Source: an uncultured Eubacterium sp.
Lineage (GTDB): Bacteria > Bacillota > Clostridia > Lachnospirales > CAG-274
DNA: 11,613 nucleotides
Direction: 5' to 3'
Assembly (NCBI GenBank): GCA_900545305.1
Contig: UQYD01000046.1
Location: 1 to 11,613, forward strand
A program made the translations under genes and the position numbers. Below the pieces are notes generated by a model. That model was not told where the DNA came from. It saw only the letters and a list, made by a program, of their open reading frames with translations, and ran no database searches. Shown piece after piece: positions 5,784 to 11,613 of the stretch (its first letter is position 1; the number at the start of each line of letters is the position of its first letter).

Positions 5784-5792
5784 ATTATAACA
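5784..5792 (-). promoter_or_regulatory. Extended -10 promoter of the large amidase
   Basis: On the minus strand TGTTATAAT (TATAAT at 5784-5789, TG at 5791-5792) is the same extended -10 as in front of the DJ-1 gene; no clear -35. The start would be near 5777, giving a leader of about 70 bases. No sigma-E (CATACAAT-like) or sigma-K (CATANNNTA) element was seen in this gap, so vegetative transcription is likely. Confidence 0.5.
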
Positions 5793-5854
5793 TATAACCT
5801 TAAACATAAATTAATTTAAAGCAATTTGTAACAAAACCGTAATATATACACTAA

Positions 5855-5894
5855 AAAACGCTTAAGGAACTAATTAAACTTCCTTAAGCGTTTT
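5855..5894 (-). terminator. Terminator of the spoIIIA operon
   Basis: A perfect 15-bp stem (5855-5869 with 5880-5894; core ACGCTTAAGGAA) with a 10-base loop, starting 2 bases past the spoIIIAH stop codon, followed on the minus strand by a run of six T. It separates the operon from the large amidase. Confidence 0.92.
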
Positions 5895-5896
5895 AA

Positions 5897-6574
5897 TTAT
5901 TTAGAAGACTTTTTAAATGGAGTAATTCTAATTTTATCAGTAGGTAACCCTGTTTTTCTTTTTATAGTATCTTCTATTTGTGCAATCTCTGCATCTGTCA
6001 ATTTTTCTTTATCAACCACCACATCTACAGTATCGTCATCAATTCTTACATAAACCTCTGAAAAACCTTTTGCTTTTAACATATCCTCTGCTGCATTTTC
6101 TTTTTCTATTCTTTGTTGTATTTGCAACATAGCTGTAGTTGCTTCATTCTTTTGTTCGGAAGTTGCTTTTTCATTATTTAACATTTCATTAAGCATATCT
6201 TTTTGTTTAGCTCGAGATTGCTCTCTATCAAGCTTAGCCTGAACAAAATAAGATGTATCTGTAGACGAATTTACAAATACAGCAGCTCCTGCATCTGAAT
6301 CTGCCTCAGCCTTGTTATCATTGGTAGTTTTTTCTTCACTTTTTCCAGAAGATGTATTTCCAAGAGTAGTAGACTCTGCTACTGCTATTTCTGGATTATC
6401 ATCCGTTACAGCAACGTTATTTGAATCACCTACTAAAGCAATATCACTATTATCTGTCAACATTACCTCATTTGCTTTCTGCGGAGCAGAATCTATGTAA
6501 TTTAAATATCCTGCTGCTGCTATCATTGCTACAAGTGCCGTAATTATTACTTGATTTTTCTTTACAGCAAACAT
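5897..6574 (-). CDS. spoIIIAH: Stage III sporulation protein AH
   Basis: 225 residues. One N-terminal membrane helix (about 8-27, QVIITALVAMIAAAGYLNYI), a long acidic, low-complexity spacer (30-105), a Lys/Glu-rich helix (110-160) and a C-terminal ring-building (YscJ/FliF-like) domain with GFSEVYVRIDDDTVDVVVDK. SpoIIIAH sits in the mother-cell outer forespore membrane and its external domain binds forespore SpoIIQ across the intermembrane space, forming the channel ring and holding the engulfing membranes together. The ATG at 6572-6574 is preferred: GGGGG (6582-6586) lies 7 bases before it, while the ATG at 6578-6580 is only 1 base from that site and would add two residues. Last gene of the operon; its RBS overlaps the spoIIIAG stop. 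Confidence 0.95.
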   Translation of the reverse strand: MFAVKKNQVIITALVAMIAAAGYLNYIDSAPQKANEVMLTDNSDIALVGDSNNVAVTDDNPEIAVAESTTLGNTSSGKSEEKTTNDNKAEADSDAGAAVFVNSSTDTSYFVQAKLDREQSRAKQKDMLNEMLNNEKATSEQKNEATTAMLQIQQRIEKENAAEDMLKAKGFSEVYVRIDDDTVDVVVDKEKLTDAEIAQIEDTIKRKTGLPTDKIRITPFKKSSK

Positions 6575-6581
6575 TTTCATT

Positions 6582-6586
6582 CCCCC
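6582..6586 (-). promoter_or_regulatory. RBS deciding the spoIIIAH start
   Basis: GGGGG overlaps the last base of the spoIIIAG TAG stop (6586-6588). The spacing to the ATG at 6574 is 7 bases, against 1 base to the ATG at 6580, so the inner ATG is favoured. Termination of AG next to the site suggests coupled translation. Confidence 0.7.
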
Positions 6587-7086
6587 TATTTCATTGTTAG
6601 TACTTCTATTTTATTCGCATCTAAATCCAATAATGACATAACTGCACTAATAATTTGATTTTTTATTTCGACATTATCTCCCCCTTGTGCGACAACAATA
6701 ACCCCTTTTACTTTTGGATATATTTCTTTTAACACTACAGGATTATTATTAGAAAATGCAATTTCACTTTCATTTTTATTCTGAGTATTTTCTGATTGTG
6801 AATTATTTTCTGATTTCCTATTTTCGGCTATAATAGATTCTTTTCCTTCAGAATATTCTATCATTACCCTGACTTCACCTACACCTTTCACATTAGATAA
6901 TATCTCTGCAAGCTTTTGCTCTGTATTTTCACAATTTTCGCTCTTTATTTTTTCAGTGTCATTTTCTATACTTTGTTTATCATTTGAATCTAATTGAAAT
7001 TTATCAGTAAACATTAAAAAAATACCGAATAAAAATACAAATATAAATAAAATTACTATATTCTTACTCTTTTTTAAATTTATCAT
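6586..7086 (-). CDS. spoIIIAG: Stage III sporulation protein AG
   Basis: 166 residues, shorter than the about 229 of Bacillus. One N-terminal membrane helix (10-26, VILFIFVFLFGIFLMF), then the ring-building fold: first half with LAEILSNVKGVGEVRVMIEY (59-78), second half with YPKVKGVIVVAQGGDNVEIK (123-142) and the final helix and strand SLLDLDANKIEVL. Between the halves is a polar Asn/Ser/Glu/Lys-rich insertion (about 80-115), where Bacillus SpoIIIAG has the loop forming the beta-barrel of its large ring. The protein forms the large oligomeric ring of the mother cell-forespore channel. Its ATG overlaps the spoIIIAF TGA stop by 4 bases (ATGA), with GAGGTG upstream inside spoIIIAF. Confidence 0.95.
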   Translation of the reverse strand: MINLKKSKNIVILFIFVFLFGIFLMFTDKFQLDSNDKQSIENDTEKIKSENCENTEQKLAEILSNVKGVGEVRVMIEYSEGKESIIAENRKSENNSQSENTQNKNESEIAFSNNNPVVLKEIYPKVKGVIVVAQGGDNVEIKNQIISAVMSLLDLDANKIEVLTMK

Positions 7087-7259
7087 CCAAACACCTCAAA
7101 AAAGGAATATATTGGTTTTAACACAATTATAATAAGCACTGAACCAATTATTAATCTAATATAGCCCTTATATGAATTTTCAGGTACAGTTATTAATATA
7201 AACTCCATAAGTATTATGTATATGGTAATTTCCCTTACATATTCAATTATTATATCCAT
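7083..7259 (-). CDS. spoIIIAF: Minimal stage III sporulation protein AF, membrane part only
   Basis: A 58-codon gene filling the space between AE and AG. Residues 1-25 begin MDIIIEYVREITIYIILMEF, a first membrane helix ending LITVPENS; then YKGYIRLIIGSVLIIIVLKP (30-49) matches the conserved second helix of SpoIIIAF (typically 'KYVRLVxGLLLILVILxPL'), followed by IYSFFEVFG and TGA. Known SpoIIIAF proteins are around 200 residues, with a soluble ring-building domain after the second helix; here nothing remains of it, and AG begins at once with an ATGA overlap. The gene looks intact: GGGGG (7265-7269) is 5 bases before the ATG, it starts 1 base after the AE stop, and no remnant of the soluble domain was seen in the other frames. 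Position six of eight in the operon supports the assignment. A natural loss is more likely than a sequencing error, but this needs comparison with relatives. Confidence 0.85.
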   Translation of the reverse strand: MDIIIEYVREITIYIILMEFILITVPENSYKGYIRLIIGSVLIIIVLKPIYSFFEVFG

Positions 7260-7260
7260 T

Positions 7261-8355
7261 TTATCCCCCGATAAAGTTCATACAAATAATATTTGTCATA
7301 ACAAACATAAACAAAACACTAAAAAGGGTACTTAATATTTGTTTTCCACCTTCTCCTATACTGTCTATTATCTCTACAGTCTCCTTATCTGAAACTGGCT
7401 CAATCAATGCTGCTACAATTTTATAAAGAAAAGTAATAGTTACTATTTTTATAATAGGCAAAATAGCTGCAGTAATTAAAATTATAATTATAGATAAACT
7501 TATTCCATTATTTAATGTTTTTAGAGCACTAGATGCTATGTCAATACCATTTCCATATATATCTCCTACAACAGGTATCATTTTTATAACAGATTTTGTA
7601 CTGTTTCCAAAAAATGACCCCACAGTATTTCCTCCTATTTTTTCAAATGTTAAAAGAGCTATAAAAGCTAATGCTCCTATTCTAATTAAATTATTTGTTA
7701 TAAAGCTAAACAATTCTGACATTTTACTTAACATTTCTTTTTTAGATAATAAATTTACAATTTTTATTAAAGTCCCTGTACTAATAAGGGGTATAATTAT
7801 TCCATCTACAATATATAATAATCTTTCTGTTACAAACATTAATATTGCATAAACTCCAGCAGCATGCACAGCATTTCCATTTAATGATATAATCCCTATC
7901 ATCAATGGCATAGCTCCATCTATAATATCAATTATGTTTATAACAATATCCTTTAGTATGTTAATCATTTCTTTAAAAGCGACAATAGCTATAGATAATA
8001 TTAAAATTTGTCCGATAAAAGAGGCTATTTCGTAAACACCTTTTTCTTCTATTCCATTTACAGCGTTTTTAAATAATCCAATTAACAAACATATAACGCA
8101 TAAGATTTTTATATTAGAAACATTTTTCTGTAAATTTTCTAAAAATAATTCTTTAATATTATCAATAATACTATTTTTTACTTCGCTAGCATTTCCTGAT
8201 ATAATATTGTTAAATAATTCAGAAAAATTTATGTTAGAATTTTTTTCTACACTGGCTTCTATTCCTGAAGTATCAAAATAATGTAATAAATCATCGGCAT
8301 ATACACTTTTACATAGAATGATAGCAAATAACATTATTAATGCTAATTTTCTCAT
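7261..8355 (-). CDS. spoIIIAE: Stage III sporulation protein AE, polytopic membrane protein
   Basis: 364 residues, slightly shorter than Bacillus (about 400). A signal peptide (1-20, MRKLALIMLFAIILCKSVYA) is followed by an extracytoplasmic segment of about 60 residues and a series of hydrophobic helices, roughly 80-96, 107-130, 134-160, 165-205, 220-240, 285-320 and 340-362. The family mark GAMPLMIG-x-x-SLNG lies at about 147-159, and the region VGSFFGNSTKSVIKMIPVVGD (about 245-265) is also conserved. SpoIIIAE is proposed to be the permease-like export component of the SpoIIIA-SpoIIQ feeding-tube complex in the mother-cell membrane. RBS AAGGTGG is about 4 bases before the ATG. Its last codons (GGG GGA) form the RBS for spoIIIAF. 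Confidence 0.95.
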   Translation of the reverse strand: MRKLALIMLFAIILCKSVYADDLLHYFDTSGIEASVEKNSNINFSELFNNIISGNASEVKNSIIDNIKELFLENLQKNVSNIKILCVICLLIGLFKNAVNGIEEKGVYEIASFIGQILILSIAIVAFKEMINILKDIVINIIDIIDGAMPLMIGIISLNGNAVHAAGVYAILMFVTERLLYIVDGIIIPLISTGTLIKIVNLLSKKEMLSKMSELFSFITNNLIRIGALAFIALLTFEKIGGNTVGSFFGNSTKSVIKMIPVVGDIYGNGIDIASSALKTLNNGISLSIIIILITAAILPIIKIVTITFLYKIVAALIEPVSDKETVEIIDSIGEGGKQILSTLFSVLFMFVMTNIICMNFIGG

Positions 8356-8370
8356 AATACCACCTTAATT

Positions 8371-8754
8371 TCATAGTATTGATAAAATATTTCCTACTAA
8401 ATCTAATATAACTGGCATAGAGCAAAATATTATTAAAATTTTACCACTAAATTTTATCTTTTCAGAAATATTTGCTTGTCCAAAATCTTTGCATATTTCA
8501 CTTGAAAAAATGGATATATAAGAAATTCCTATTACCTTCAGCAAAATCTTTATGTATTTATCTGGAATTCCTGCATAATCTACTAGAGATTTTAATTCTA
8601 ATACTACTTCTTTAATTTGTGGCAAAACATATAATATTATTAGTACTCCTGTCACTATAGATATTATCACTGTAAAAACAGGTACTTGGTCTTTTAATGC
8701 TATTGTAAGAATTGCTGAAATCATTCCCAATAAAGCTATTTTATAAATATCCAT
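8371..8754 (-). CDS. spoIIIAD: Stage III sporulation protein AD
   Basis: 127 residues with four hydrophobic segments: 3-20, 27-46, 68-86 and 104-125. Conserved family marks are LKDQVPVF (20-27), IKILLKVIGISYISIFSSEI (68-87) and CKDFGQANISEKIKFSGKIL (88-107). SpoIIIAD is a small mother-cell membrane protein of the SpoIIIA channel complex, distantly similar to FliQ/FliP-type export components together with AC. It starts 3 bases after the spoIIIAC stop with only a weak RBS (AGG in the last codons of AC), so translation is probably coupled to AC. Confidence 0.95.
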   Translation of the reverse strand: MDIYKIALLGMISAILTIALKDQVPVFTVIISIVTGVLIILYVLPQIKEVVLELKSLVDYAGIPDKYIKILLKVIGISYISIFSSEICKDFGQANISEKIKFSGKILIIFCSMPVILDLVGNILSIL

Positions 8755-8757
8755 AAT

Positions 8758-8952
8758 TTAAAGCCTAAATATTGTTTGAACTGTTTGAAACAAATCACTT
8801 ATATACTGTACAACCCAAAATAATACCACTACAAGTCCAGCTAATGTAGTCATCATAGCTTGTTCTTCCCTTCCAGCTCTCACCAGTACTTGATTTAAAA
8901 CTGCTACTAAAATTCCTACGGCTGCTATTTTAAAAACAATATTTATGTCCAT
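8758..8952 (-). CDS. spoIIIAC: Stage III sporulation protein AC
   Basis: 64 residues, close to Bacillus (68). Two membrane helices (about 5-20 and 33-50) flank a short loop with LNQVLVRAGREEQAMMTTLA. Part of the inner core of the SpoIIIA complex in the mother-cell membrane. The ATG at 8950-8952 is chosen because a perfect AGGAGGTG lies 4 bases upstream; an upstream in-frame ATG at 8979 would add nine residues (MYFYSRRCF) lying inside the end of spoIIIAB and without an RBS. Confidence 0.95.
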   Translation of the reverse strand: MDINIVFKIAAVGILVAVLNQVLVRAGREEQAMMTTLAGLVVVLFWVVQYISDLFQTVQTIFRL

Positions 8953-8956
8953 AAAA

Positions 8957-8964
8957 CACCTCCT
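8957..8964 (-). promoter_or_regulatory. RBS deciding the spoIIIAC start
   Basis: AGGAGGTG is a full match to the anti-SD sequence and overlaps the TAG stop of spoIIIAB (8963-8965). It fixes the start of AC at 8952 and is the strongest site within the operon, perhaps to raise production of the small AC subunit. Confidence 0.8.
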
Positions 8965-9478
8965 AGAATAAAAGTACAACTATCAATAATCCTAGAGATG
9001 AACATAAACATCTATATATTTTTTTATCTTTAATTGATTTTTCTTTACTAGATTGTATTGTATTATGTATATAAGTTATCGCACCCTTGAACCCTTTTTC
9101 CTGAAAATCTATATCTCCAGAAGTTAAAACTTCTCCTAATGCTGATATTTTAGTAGCATCTTCTTTTGATATATCTGTAAATTGATAATTATTTTCAAAT
9201 GAAATTCTCCATGCTGTAGGAACACTTGTATTATTTTTTATGGCAGTTGATATTTGTTCAAATATATTCTTTATATACATATTTGAATCCTCTATAGAAT
9301 TGTCTATTGCCACTGTCAAAACCTCTTTTTTATAATCTATTTGAGAAAAAATATTTTGTAATATTTTTTCAATTTCTGATAAATCCCTACACCTTAAATC
9401 TTCTTTTATAGATAATAAATAGCCTATAATACATGAGGTAATAATAATTAATACAGCCCCTGTAATTTTTATTGCCAT
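8963..9478 (-). CDS. spoIIIAB: Stage III sporulation protein AB
   Basis: 171 residues, the same length as in Bacillus. An N-terminal membrane helix (5-24, ITGAVLIIITSCIIGYLLSI), a cytoplasmic helical domain with the conserved RDLSEIEKILQNI (31-43) and LGEVLTSGDIDFQEKGF (113-129), and a C-terminal membrane helix (about 155-171). The fold resembles GspF/PilC inner-membrane platform proteins of type II secretion and type IV pili, and AB probably is the partner of the AA ATPase. Its ATG overlaps the spoIIIAA end by 10 bases; AAGGAG lies 11 bases upstream. Confidence 0.95.
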   Translation of the reverse strand: MAIKITGAVLIIITSCIIGYLLSIKEDLRCRDLSEIEKILQNIFSQIDYKKEVLTVAIDNSIEDSNMYIKNIFEQISTAIKNNTSVPTAWRISFENNYQFTDISKEDATKISALGEVLTSGDIDFQEKGFKGAITYIHNTIQSSKEKSIKDKKIYRCLCSSLGLLIVVLLF

Positions 9479-10377
9479 ACTATATTCAACTCCTTATCAT
9501 AAATTTTATACAAATCTCCTGTTTTTTTATTATTATTAAGAATTATATATGAATCAAAAATTTTTTCCTTTACGATATTTTCTATAAAAGGTTTTTGTAA
9601 AATGTTTTCTATAGTATCACAATGGATTGTTGCAATTATCTTAACTCCTGAGTTTAGTAAATTATGTATAGCTAAAATATCTTCGTCACTCCCAATTTCA
9701 TCAACTGCAATAATTTTAGGACCCATTGACCTAAGCATCATATTCATACCAATAGACTTTGAATAGCAACACAATACATCTGTACATATTCCTAAATCAA
9801 ATTGTATATTTCCTAAATACATTCCACTTATTTCACATCTTTCATCTACAACTGATATATTAATTCCCTGATTACTTATCTGCCGTATTATATCCCTTAA
9901 AATAGTGGTTTTACCACATCCTGGTGGAGAAATTATCAATGTATTTCCATAAACGTATTTCATTACTTTATCGGCACATCCTGTTAATTCTCTTGAAATT
10001 CTTATATTAAGTGAATTAATATATTTTATAGTCGAAATACCATCTTTGCATTCAACTGCAGTTCCTGCAATTCCTACTCTAAATCCACCTTCTATAGTTA
10101 TAAATCCCCTTCTTATTTCATCACTATAAGCATAAGGTGAATATTCACACATTCGTGACAAAGTATCCTGTATCTCATCTTTATGAGGTTTAAAAGCATC
10201 TTTCATATGACAAACTTCGCCATTTTTCATAAAAAAATTTTCACAGTCTTTTCTTATCACTATCGGCTTATTTTGTCTTATTCTAATCTCTTCTGCTGTA
10301 TCTAATAATTCTCTATTATTTAGGGCTTGTCTTATGTTTGGATTTAAATATCTATTTAAAACTTTATATACATCCAT
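9469..10377 (-). CDS. spoIIIAA: Stage III sporulation protein AA, secretion-type ATPase
   Basis: 302 residues, normal for the family (about 307). Walker A is SPPGCGKTT (150-158, Lys156), Walker B is IIAVDEIG (222-229) and ATIHCDT (249-255) is the sensor/His motif. The family segment DVLCCYSKSIGMNMMLRSMG (200-219) is present, though the usual 'DVLDxCPK' here reads DVLCCYSK. It is a cytoplasmic ATPase related to type II/IV secretion (GspE/VirB11) ATPases, thought to power the mother cell-forespore channel; ATP hydrolysis is needed for sigma-G activity in the forespore. First gene of the operon: ATG with AGGGGTG 5 bases upstream and a sigma-E-like promoter just before it. Confidence 0.96.
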   Translation of the reverse strand: MDVYKVLNRYLNPNIRQALNNRELLDTAEEIRIRQNKPIVIRKDCENFFMKNGEVCHMKDAFKPHKDEIQDTLSRMCEYSPYAYSDEIRRGFITIEGGFRVGIAGTAVECKDGISTIKYINSLNIRISRELTGCADKVMKYVYGNTLIISPPGCGKTTILRDIIRQISNQGINISVVDERCEISGMYLGNIQFDLGICTDVLCCYSKSIGMNMMLRSMGPKIIAVDEIGSDEDILAIHNLLNSGVKIIATIHCDTIENILQKPFIENIVKEKIFDSYIILNNNKKTGDLYKIYDKELNIVWQ

Positions 10378-10396
10378 ATAATCACCCCTATATAGA

Positions 10397-10425
10397 TATA
10401 TATGATATTATTAAATTAAATATGC
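10397..10425 (-). promoter_or_regulatory. Candidate sigma-E promoter of the spoIIIA operon
   Basis: On the minus strand GCATATT (10419-10425) matches the -35 pattern KMATATT at every position; 14 bases later CATATATA (10397-10404) fits the first part of the -10 (CATACAMT) in five of its first six bases. The spoIIIA operon is transcribed by mother-cell sigma-E in Bacillus and Clostridia, so the site is where it should be. The start would be near 10390, at the edge of the AGGGGTG RBS (10383-10389), giving a leader of only about 13 bases. Confidence 0.65.
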
Positions 10426-10428
10426 AAA

Positions 10429-10462
10429 AAACCACCCTAAAGTTTTCACTTTAGGGTGGTTT
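10429..10462 (-). terminator. Terminator of rny
   Basis: A perfect 15-bp stem (10429-10443 with 10448-10462; core CCACCCTAAAGT) closed by a GAAA tetraloop on the minus strand and followed by T residues, 8 bases beyond the rny stop. It insulates the spoIIIA operon from RNase Y transcription; the sigma-E-like -35 begins 3 bases beyond the stem. Confidence 0.95.
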
Positions 10463-10470
10463 CAAATAAC

Positions 10471-11613
10471 TTAGTTAACTTTAGAGGATTTAGCATAATC
10501 TGTGGCTCTTGTTTCTCTAATAAGACTTACTTTTATATTTCCAGGATATTCAAGTTCATTTTCAATTCTCTTTGAAATATCCCTAGCCAACAATACCAAT
10601 CCATCATCTGAAATCTTTTCTGGTATTATCATAACTCGCAATTCACGACCAGCCTGTATTGCGAAAGATTTTTCAACTCCATCAAAAGAATCTGCAATTC
10701 CCTCAAGAGATTGCAAACGCTTTATATATGTTTCAATGGTTTCACGTCTTGCACCAGGACGAGCAGCTGAAATAGCATCTGCTGCCTGTACCAACACAGC
10801 AATAATACTCTGTGGTTCAACATCTCCATGATGAGCTTCTACAGCATTAATAATAACTGGAGATTCGTGATATTTTTTACAAAGTGCAACACCTAATTCT
10901 ATATGAGTACCATCAATATCATGGTCAACGGATTTACCTATATCATGTAACAAACCCGCTCTCTTAGCAAGAACAACATCTACACCAAGTTCGGCAGCCA
11001 TTATTCCACAAAGTTCTGACACTTCAATAGAATGTTGTAAAACATTCTGTCCATAACTTGTTCTATACTTCATCTTACCAAGTAAACGAATAAGCTCTGG
11101 GTGAAGTCCATGTACGCCTGTCTCAAATGAAGCAGACTCACCTTCTTCTTTAATAATGCTTTCGACTTCTTTTCTGGCTTTTTCAACCATTTCTTCAATT
11201 CTTGCTGGATGAACTCTACCATCAATAATTAATTTTTCTAGTGCTATCCTTGCAATTTCTCGCTTCATAGCATCATAACCTGACAAAATAACGGCTTCAG
11301 GTGTATCATCAATAATAAAATTGATACCTGTTAATTGCTCAAGAGTTCTAATATTTCGACCCTCTCTACCAATAATTCTACCTTTCATTTCATCATTTGG
11401 TAAATTTACTACAGAAACTGTAGTTTCAGCAACATGGTCAGCAGCACATCTCTGTATAGCAGAAGCAATAATTTCTTTTGCTTTTTTATCTGCCTCCTGT
11501 TTTGCTTCGCTTTCCATTTCTTTAATCATTACAGCAGTCTCGTGCTGAACTTCTTCTTTAACAGTATCTAAAATATAATCTTTAGCCTGCTCAGAAGTAA
11601 GACCTGAAATTCT
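10471..11613 (-). CDS. rny: Ribonuclease Y, 5' end outside window
   Basis: 380 residues of the C-terminal part are visible; the frame is open to the right edge, beginning RISGLTSEQAKDYILDTVKE, so the ATG at 11529 is internal. The family is about 520 residues, so the membrane anchor and most of the coiled coil are missing from the window. Visible are the end of the coiled coil, a KH RNA-binding domain with GRIIGREGRNIR (visible residues about 78-89), and an HD domain with the metal-binding LLHDIGK (about 221-227) and EAHHGD. RNase Y is a membrane-bound endoribonuclease that starts mRNA decay in Firmicutes. It is followed by a strong terminator before the spoIIIA operon, so the two are neighbours but not one unit. 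Confidence 0.96.
   Translation of the reverse strand, partial: RISGLTSEQAKDYILDTVKEEVQHETAVMIKEMESEAKQEADKKAKEIIASAIQRCAADHVAETTVSVVNLPNDEMKGRIIGREGRNIRTLEQLTGINFIIDDTPEAVILSGYDAMKREIARIALEKLIIDGRVHPARIEEMVEKARKEVESIIKEEGESASFETGVHGLHPELIRLLGKMKYRTSYGQNVLQHSIEVSELCGIMAAELGVDVVLAKRAGLLHDIGKSVDHDIDGTHIELGVALCKKYHESPVIINAVEAHHGDVEPQSIIAVLVQAADAISAARPGARRETIETYIKRLQSLEGIADSFDGVEKSFAIQAGRELRVMIIPEKISDDGLVLLARDISKRIENELEYPGNIKVSLIRETRATDYAKSSKVN

Noticed and set aside
2288..5792. Words of 13-14 bases (such as TATAAATTCTACAT) shared by the CYTH and large-amidase upstream regions
   Set aside because: The shared pieces are in a different order and are AT-rich; for this composition a few shared 14-mers are expected by chance.
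6312..6500. Plus-strand open frame in spoIIIAH
   Set aside because: Antisense shadow of the low-complexity spacer of SpoIIIAH, with no start signals.
7538..7852. Plus-strand open frame in spoIIIAE
   Set aside because: Antisense to conserved membrane helices; Ile/Pro/Asn-rich and without an RBS.
10502..11548. Plus-strand open frames within rny (10502-10831 and 11321-11548)
   Set aside because: Ser/Ala/Ile-rich shadows of the highly conserved HD and KH domains of RNase Y.
1..11613. Mobile element, prophage, CRISPR array or tRNA/rRNA gene
   Set aside because: No transposase, integrase, regularly spaced repeats, terminal inverted repeats or cloverleaf-like sequence was noticed; the small amidase alone is not evidence of a phage.

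Overview
The window is AT-rich (roughly 30% GC) chromosomal DNA from an endospore-forming Firmicute of the class Clostridia. The evidence is a complete spo0A, a complete spoIIIAA-AH operon, RNase Y, strong AGGAGG-type ribosome binding sites and many U-tailed hairpin terminators. Placement below class is not secure; a Lachnospiraceae-like lineage is a guess. There is no sign of phage, insertion sequence, CRISPR or rRNA/tRNA.

Left part (1-3590). The end of an HtrA-type protease gene runs in from the left and ends at a long terminator hairpin. The last arm of that hairpin also holds the ribosome binding site of a small N-acetylmuramoyl-L-alanine amidase that starts with TTG and has no signal peptide, like the mother-cell amidase CwlC. 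A bidirectional terminator separates it from spo0A, the master sporulation regulator, on the minus strand. Upstream of spo0A, on the same strand, is a CYTH-domain (triphosphate tunnel) enzyme in the place where many spore formers carry spoIVB. Divergent from the CYTH gene is a two-gene plus-strand unit: a DJ-1/PfpI protein and a small protein of unknown function, closed by a clear terminator.

Right part (3737-11613), all on the minus strand. Reading in the direction of transcription (right to left): the 3' two-thirds of rny (RNase Y) and its terminator; a candidate sigma-E promoter; spoIIIAA, AB, AC, AD, AE, AF, AG, AH, tightly packed with overlapping stops and starts; a terminator; then a separately promoted, secreted, multidomain N-acetylmuramoyl-L-alanine amidase with a copper-amine-oxidase-like N-terminal domain and a Thr/Glu-rich linker.

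How it fits together. Spo0A starts sporulation. The SpoIIIA proteins, made in the mother cell, form with forespore SpoIIQ the channel across the two membranes around the engulfed forespore. The amidases remodel or lyse peptidoglycan during growth, engulfment or mother-cell lysis. The most notable points are a spoIIIAF reduced to 58 codons (only the two membrane helices, no soluble domain), and the small CwlC-like amidase whose ribosome binding site is buried in the upstream gene's terminator while a sigma-K-like promoter lies inside the same hairpin. Nothing here looks like a wholly new system; the interest lies in variations on sporulation machinery.
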